Of a stretch of DNA of 25,878 bases, positions 22,333 to 25,878 are shown piece after piece. The notes under the pieces were generated by a model. That model was not told the origin of the DNA. It worked only from the letters and a program-made list of their open reading frames with translations, and ran no database searches. Numbering within the stretch: position 1 is the first letter of the stretch; each line of letters begins with the position of its first letter. The position numbers and the translations under genes were made by a program. Location of the stretch: positions 1 through 25,878 of the IMG/VR virus record IMGVR_UViG_3300025286_000124. The stretch is one strand, 5' to 3'. The DNA is from a virus.

Positions 22333-22608
22333 TCAAATATGCGATTTCGCGCTCAGAATTGTCCAAACGCACCAAAATCGTAGCGAGCTCCCGATTAGCA
22401 TCCCAGAAATTATTTCCAGCGACTGATGCGCTGTGCTAACGCGGACCTCCCCTTTATCGACGCGAATATCTACCGTTCTGAGGCGCTTTTCCACATCCTG
22501 GAGTTGCTCCACCACAGTCAAAAGTTTTTGTCTGACGATAATAAACGCGCTCACGACGCTCACCAACATCCCCGCGATTGTCAACAGCATCCTGAGGTCG
22601 AGTTCCAC
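22333..22608 (-). CDS. Small membrane/coiled-coil protein (DUF2730-like), probably frameshifted
   Basis: Residues about 7-26 (MLLTIAGMLVSVVSAFIIV) form one membrane helix. Residues 27-65 form a coiled coil (VVEQLQDVEKRLRTVDIRVDKGEVRV). The layout resembles DUF2730 or holin-like small phage proteins. Start is GTG 22608 or ATG 22590. The final 20 residues (GSSLRFWCVWTILSAKSHI) do not continue the coil, but another frame does: DANRELATILVRLDNSEREI, then AYLKTLHNGKHHGAE, ending at TGA 22295. A frameshift within about 22380-22440 would restore a longer coiled coil of about 100 residues. It lies between the terminase genes. Anchoring in the inner membrane is inferred. Confidence 0.6.
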   Translation of the reverse strand: MELDLRMLLTIAGMLVSVVSAFIIVRQKLLTVVEQLQDVEKRLRTVDIRVDKGEVRVSTAHQSLEIISGMLIGSSLRFWCVWTILSAKSHI

Positions 22609-22878
22609 TTAACAAAATTCCCAACTATAAACAGGAGCTGCTTCACCAAGTTTTCGCTGGAGACAAACAAGGGGTGTCTTAATGCCATCACAACAGGCGA
22701 ACCCGATCGGGACGACGCGGCCGCCCCCGGCCTCGACCTGACCGACGACCGCCCAGGTCAAAAGCATGCTTTTTCGACCAAATCTGTCACACTTTCGTCA
22801 CACTCGACCGATCGAGCGACCGCAAACCCGCAGCCTGCCTCGTTTTTGAGGTCGAGGAACACTTGATGTCAAATCAAG
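22609..22878. promoter_or_regulatory. Intergenic region with palindromes between terS and membrane gene
   Basis: 270 bases without a convincing gene. Contains the perfect palindrome AAAAGCATGCTTTT (22760-22773) and the hairpin ACTTGAT-GTCAA-ATCAAGT (22861-22879), which begins at the terS stop codon. The hairpin lacks a U-run, so it may be a processing or binding site rather than a terminator. Confidence 0.45.
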
Positions 22879-23337
22879 TCACCCTTTCGCTTTGGGCATG
22901 ATCGGCACCAAGGTCGCAGTCAGCTCACCAGTGACGTGAGCCTCGATGCGGTCGCCGTACCGTTTCGGGGATAGCCTTGCAGCTGACCATTTGAGGCCAT
23001 CCATAGCCACCCTGGCGCGGTTAGGGTCGAGATCGGGAGTTTCCAACACCTTTTCAGACAATTCGGCGACTCTTTCGCCAAATCTTTGGCCTCTTAGGTC
23101 CATAGCGCGCGCGTACTGTTCAAGTACGCCATCGTCTGCCTTTGACAACCAAGTGCAGATTGTGGTTGTGCTCGGCATGTGATTGTCATCGCAGATTGAC
23201 CGCATGCTCTCGCCGTCTGCCGTGCGTCTAATAAACTCGAACATCTGAGCATCAGCAGTTTCCGGCTCAATGTGTTGCCCAGGCCGTCGTGCTGGCTGCA
23301 CAACAACAGCCGTGTCAGTGGCACCATTCGCAGCCAT
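22879..23337 (-). CDS. terS: Terminase small subunit
   Basis: A 152-aa protein. A helix-turn-helix-like region (FEFIRRTADGESMRSICDDNHMPSTTTICTWLSK, about residues 33-66) is followed by an oligomerisation helix (YARAMDLRGQRFGERVAELSEKVLE) and the family ending ARVAMDGLKWSAARLSPKRYGDR. This pattern is typical of small terminases that recognise pac/cos DNA. The frame is open to 23427, but ATG 23337 has GAGG six bases upstream and gives a normal N-terminus. A C-terminal extension ends KAKG. It is separated from the large subunit gene by 2.2 kb. Confidence 0.85.
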   Translation of the reverse strand: MAANGATDTAVVVQPARRPGQHIEPETADAQMFEFIRRTADGESMRSICDDNHMPSTTTICTWLSKADDGVLEQYARAMDLRGQRFGERVAELSEKVLETPDLDPNRARVAMDGLKWSAARLSPKRYGDRIEAHVTGELTATLVPIMPKAKG

Positions 23338-23423
23338 CATCAACCTCGGAAAATTTGGGGAAGGGATTGTGGGCGCGTTCGCCCACGATGACTGAAAGTG
23401 TGTGAACGAGTGACACTCGAAAG
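23338..23423. promoter_or_regulatory. Palindromes upstream of terS
   Basis: Hairpin GTGGGCG-CGTT-CGCCCAC (23369-23386, seven-pair stem) and palindrome CGAGTG-A-CACTCG (23407-23419) between the 66-aa gene and terS. Either could be a binding site for a regulator or for the small terminase. Confidence 0.4.
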
Positions 23424-23624
23424 TCAAGACTGCTGATCATCCAGCACCATTCGATCGAGTGGCAATCGGCTGACCAGATGCTTGGCCCGCTTCCGATAAA
23501 TGGCTTTACGCCATTCTGGCGCATGCAGCCAAAGCGGTCGGTGAATACCGTCCGTTGGCGGCACGAAATCATATTCCGCTTCCGCCAGCAACTCTTCGAT
23601 CCAGGCCCGATCCCGTTTTTTCAT
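23424..23624 (-). CDS. 66-aa hypothetical protein
   Basis: The ATG at 23624 is one base after the stop of the preceding gene. The protein begins MKKRDRAWIEELLAEAEYDF, then VPPTDGIHRPLWLHAPEWRK, then AIYRKRAKHLVSRLPLDR. It is charged and helical, without cysteines or membrane segments. A longer frame from 23696 only adds sequence that overlaps the upstream gene in another frame and is unlikely. No family recognised; position suggests a replication or regulation accessory. Confidence 0.6.
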   Translation of the reverse strand: MKKRDRAWIEELLAEAEYDFVPPTDGIHRPLWLHAPEWRKAIYRKRAKHLVSRLPLDRMVLDDQQS

Positions 23625-23625
23625 C

Positions 23626-24111
23626 TCAGACCCCGTAGTGATCCGCCAGCGCATCGAGCGCCATCCGCAGCACCGTGATGCCAGATCGCTTGTCATGATC
23701 GTGCATCACGGCCCACTCACTTGCCGCTAAGTCCAGGCCCGCCACATGCACCACTATCGCCGCCAACGGTCCAACTGCGTCGAGTGCTTTTTTGACACTG
23801 CGCCTGGCGCGGACAACATGCTGCTCAACTTCCCGCGACGACGAGGGAATCCGAACATCGTAGTTCGCCGCGACAGCAACACCACGGCACCCGATAAACC
23901 AAGCAGCCTGAAATCTTTCACCGGCGTCGTACTGGCGATAGCTAATTTCTTCTCGATTGTAGTATCGGTCGAGCTGGGTTTGGGTTGTGATGCGTGCCCG
24001 GTTAACGCCCGCCACCATCGTTTCTTCAAGCTGGATTTCGTCATGTTGGCCTCGCTCTCTGGTTCCAAAATCCGATGGCTGCAATTGCTTGTTCTTTCGT
24101 TTCTTCGCCAA
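23626..24111 (-). CDS. DUF6456-like protein
   Basis: About 161 aa. TTG 24111 is preferred as start: a GGAGG lies six bases upstream and it gives MAKKRKNKQLQPSDFGTRER, a natural beginning. The TTG at 24132 is an alternative. The segment YYNREEISYRQYDAGERFQAAWFIG, followed by a helical middle and AAIVVHVAGLDLAASEWAVMH ... TVLRMALDALADHYG, resembles DUF6456, which is common in alphaproteobacteria and their phages. DUF6456 proteins have no established function in phages; some look like regulators of the sigma or HTH type. Confidence 0.65.
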   Translation of the reverse strand: MAKKRKNKQLQPSDFGTRERGQHDEIQLEETMVAGVNRARITTQTQLDRYYNREEISYRQYDAGERFQAAWFIGCRGVAVAANYDVRIPSSSREVEQHVVRARRSVKKALDAVGPLAAIVVHVAGLDLAASEWAVMHDHDKRSGITVLRMALDALADHYGV

Positions 24112-24128
24112 CGCAATCCTCCGGTTTT

Positions 24129-24635
24129 TCAAAACGGGATGTCATCGCCCTCTTCCCAATCCATCGGCTCTTTGCCGTTTCCTTTGGGCCACTGACGTTT
24201 TTCAACCCGCACCTCTTCGAGCTGGTTGATGATGAGATCGACGATTTGGTCAGCGGTCCAGACCTCGACGCCTGGCTGTTTCGGCACCAGCGCCAGGTCA
24301 GCCACTTCTCGGATAATGGTGATGACCTCACCGGTCGGCGCGGTGAGCTGCCAGGCTGACCACGGCAGTGGCTTCTCCCCGGTTTCGACCGCAGCGTCAT
24401 CCAGCACATGCCATGCCCTGAGCATGCCGTGGCTCTGCGCAACGATAGCCGGTTCGTCTTCCGCCATCAGCGCCTCATGATACAACCGCTGCTGTTTGAG
24501 GAACCGTGCTCTGAGATCGGCACTGACAATCATCGGCAGTCTGCCGCTGCCCCACTGTTCGTCCATTGCCTTTGCCAGCATTGTCACACATGCCTGCGCC
24601 AGGTGAGCCAGACTGGTTTGCGGTTTTTTCATCAT
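24129..24635 (-). CDS. Protein with SSB-like acidic C-terminal tip
   Basis: A 168-aa protein. N-terminal helices (LAHLAQACVTMLAKAMDEQW ... ARFLKQQRLYHEALMAEDEP) and a central beta segment (APTGEVITIIREVADLALV) end in a flexible tail finishing PMDWEEGDDIPF. That ending is the hallmark tip by which bacterial SSB recruits DNA replication and repair proteins. I do not see an obvious OB fold or SSB core. Its location beside the replication ATPase supports a role at the replication fork. The ATG overlaps the stop of the preceding 48-aa gene. Confidence 0.65.
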   Translation of the reverse strand: MMKKPQTSLAHLAQACVTMLAKAMDEQWGSGRLPMIVSADLRARFLKQQRLYHEALMAEDEPAIVAQSHGMLRAWHVLDDAAVETGEKPLPWSAWQLTAPTGEVITIIREVADLALVPKQPGVEVWTADQIVDLIINQLEEVRVEKRQWPKGNGKEPMDWEEGDDIPF

Positions 24636-24778
24636 GTCCCTTTGCGTCGGCTCGTGTGCTCAGATTGCCGCCGCCGCTTGAGGCGGCAACTGTGGCACAC
24701 AGAGCCAGGGGGTATGGGGGGGCTGTGTGCCGCAAATTCCGCACAAAGCGATTTGTGGTTTTTCAATATCTTACGCAT
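24632..24778 (-). CDS. 48-aa basic hypothetical protein
   Basis: ATG 24778 to TGA 24632, overlapping the next start as ATGATGA. Sequence: MRKILKNHKSLCAEFAAHSP, PIPPGSVCHSCRLKRRRQSE, then HTSRRKGT. A CHSC pair in a basic tail could be half of a zinc site, but only one further Cys is present. No strong ribosome binding site. The 3' end covers part of the GCTGTGTG repeat region. Confidence 0.4.
   Translation of the reverse strand: MRKILKNHKSLCAEFAAHSPPIPPGSVCHSCRLKRRRQSEHTSRRKGT
24665..24689. repeat. GC-rich hairpin
   Basis: TTGCCGCC (24665-24672) and GGCGGCAA (24682-24689), eight pairs with a nine-base loop. No T-tract follows on either strand, so it is not a typical terminator. Confidence 0.5.
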
Positions 24779-24861
24779 GCCTGTTTCTCGCTGTGATCAG
24801 CTGTGTGGGAAGCTGTGTGCTATATGCATCAATCACTTACGCCCCCCTGTTTTGCTGTGTG
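24695..24861. repeat. GCTGTGTG iteron-like repeats
   Basis: Four direct copies of GCTGTGTG (24722, 24800, 24812 and 24854), one inverted CTGTGTGC copy (24695-24702) and a degenerate GCTGTGAT (24790) within about 165 bases. They overlap the 3' end of the replication ATPase gene and the following spacer. Confidence 0.6.
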
Positions 24862-25878
24862 CGGAGTCCTTTTGCCTTGCTGCGGCTGTCGATCTGGTCC
24901 TCGATGAGGGTGCCATCGTTGAGCCATCGTCGGGTCAGCTGCTTGCTGATGCTGCGTGGCACGCTGTGCTCGGACATCAGATATTTGACCACGTAGCGGT
25001 CACGCCCCTGACTGTGGCCGCTAAATGGCTGGCCTGCATCCCAGGCCTTTTGGATGCCATCGAGCATGGGCCTGGTCACGGTGTAGCCGTAATCGTCCAG
25101 CGCACTTTCTGGCGGCTCCCAGGGCACCAGCACGCCGATGTCTTCGCCGAGGCCGTAGGGCATTGTCTGCGCTGTGCGTTCGAGCCAGCTGGCACCTTCC
25201 GGTGGCCTGAACTTGCCCTTGGCGTCGTCGTGCCGCAGATAGAGGTTGCGGTCGTCTTCATGGATGCCCCACTCGCTGGCTTCGGTCTTATTCATGTCGG
25301 TCATGGTGAAGAAGAAGTGTGCCTCTGATGCCATTGATCCGGCACCGCGAACGATGTCCATGTTGCCTGCGGTGTTGGTGCCGCCGGGCGGTGCCTTGCG
25401 TGTGTGGTGGATAAGGTGCAGTGCTGCATCGCCTGCCATCTCACGCAGCAGAACCATGACCTGGCTGATCTGCTCGTTGGAGTTTTCCGAGACGAAGTGG
25501 GACTGCACGAACGGGTCGATGATCAGCAGGTCGATCCCGAGATCGGCGATCAGCTGTTTGAGTGTTATCAGGTCCGGCGTTTCCACAACTTGATCACGCA
25601 CTGTCCTGGCAACTCTGAATTTGCCGCCATCGACGCCCGAATGGATGAAGATGTTGGTTAGCACGGTGCCGTCGAGCGGCACGCCGAAGAACGTGCAGGT
25701 CGCCTCGATTCGGCGTTCGACCTCGTCTCTCGTTTCTTCGTTGTTCAGAATATAGACCTTGGCTGGCTCTGGCTTAACACCGAGCTTCATGAAGTCGAGG
25801 CCGGTTGCCACGCTGACCGCTTCCTGAATGCCGAAGGTCGATTTGCCGACGCCCGGCGCAGCGGCCGTCATCGAGATG
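24837..25878 (-). CDS. RepA-like replicative helicase/ATPase (5' end outside window)
   Basis: 347 codons are visible and the frame continues past the right edge, since only a few residues precede the Walker A motif APGVGKST. Further landmarks are VYILNNEETRDEVERRI, the Walker B strand LLIIDP (about 115-120 of the visible part), HLIHHTRKAP (153-160) and VRGAGSM. This is the RecA-type fold of RepA-family hexameric helicases (AAA_25) of plasmids and phages. The C-terminal part (PVPW-type linker, then RDRYVVKYLMSEHSVPRSISKQLTRRWLNDGTLIEDQID) looks like a winged-helix. It probably unwinds the phage origin; the GCTGTGTG repeats at its 3' end may be related. A primase domain upstream cannot be excluded. 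Confidence 0.85.
   Translation of the reverse strand, partial: ISMTAAAPGVGKSTFGIQEAVSVATGLDFMKLGVKPEPAKVYILNNEETRDEVERRIEATCTFFGVPLDGTVLTNIFIHSGVDGGKFRVARTVRDQVVETPDLITLKQLIADLGIDLLIIDPFVQSHFVSENSNEQISQVMVLLREMAGDAALHLIHHTRKAPPGGTNTAGNMDIVRGAGSMASEAHFFFTMTDMNKTEASEWGIHEDDRNLYLRHDDAKGKFRPPEGASWLERTAQTMPYGLGEDIGVLVPWEPPESALDDYGYTVTRPMLDGIQKAWDAGQPFSGHSQGRDRYVVKYLMSEHSVPRSISKQLTRRWLNDGTLIEDQIDSRSKAKGLRTQQNRGA

Noticed and set aside
22426-22866. 146-codon plus-strand ORF over the membrane gene and spacer
   Set aside because: Antisense to the coiled-coil gene in its first part and low in protein-like features afterwards; no ribosome binding site.
24408-25328. 306-codon plus-strand ORF opposite the replication region
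   Set aside because: Antisense shadow of the ATPase and SSB-tip genes; no start signal and no domain.

Overview
The window is one continuous piece of a double-stranded DNA tailed-phage genome, either a free phage or a prophage. It is podovirus-like: a P22-type portal, an SU10-type major capsid protein, a short-tail adaptor and nozzle, and a row of ejection-type proteins. There is no long tape-measure or tail-tube module. The host is probably Gram-negative, because the phage carries two exported proteins with signal peptides and a polytopic O-antigen ligase/polymerase-like enzyme. An alphaproteobacterial host is a guess from a DUF6456-like gene. Both ends of the window cut genes, so the genome continues on each side. 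No tRNA, rRNA, CRISPR array or integrase was seen.

The main operon runs leftwards on the minus strand. From the right it holds a RepA-like replicative ATPase (24837-25878, partial), a small basic protein, a protein with an SSB-like acidic tip, a DUF6456-like protein, a 66-aa protein, the small terminase (22879-23337), a membrane/coiled-coil protein, the large terminase (19363 to about 20685), four small or medium unknown genes (17391-18751), the portal, small head genes, an 818-aa virion-type protein, the scaffold, and the capsid protein. After the capsid come an exported decoration-like protein, the Wzy/WaaL-like membrane protein, a second exported decoration-like protein, a neck-region protein, the adaptor, the nozzle, a staphylococcal-nuclease-like gene, a small beta protein, a GNAT-like protein and three ejection-type proteins (the last cut by the left edge). 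Many junctions are 1-4 base start/stop overlaps, so most of this is translationally coupled.

The plus strand carries accessory islands that interrupt the minus operon. One is a lysogeny-type cassette (20700-22270) between the two terminase genes: a small gene, an XRE repressor, an ImmA-type metalloprotease and a 48-aa gene, preceded by an array of CGTGG half-sites and a good promoter. The others are single genes at 18998-19366 (DUF6197-like) and 11987-12190.

Most notable points: (1) a membrane glycan polymerase/ligase translationally coupled between two signal-peptide-bearing decoration-type proteins inside the capsid-neck operon; (2) two tandem hairpins in the 818-aa gene whose different perfect stems hold the same 21-base loop; (3) a terminase pair split by the lysogeny cassette, with no ATG/GTG/TTG start for the large subunit upstream of its Walker A; (4) a nuclease gene flanked by a 19/20 direct repeat of the nozzle gene's 3' end; (5) three terminators placed directly before ribosome binding sites; (6) repeated GCTGTGTG elements near the replication ATPase.
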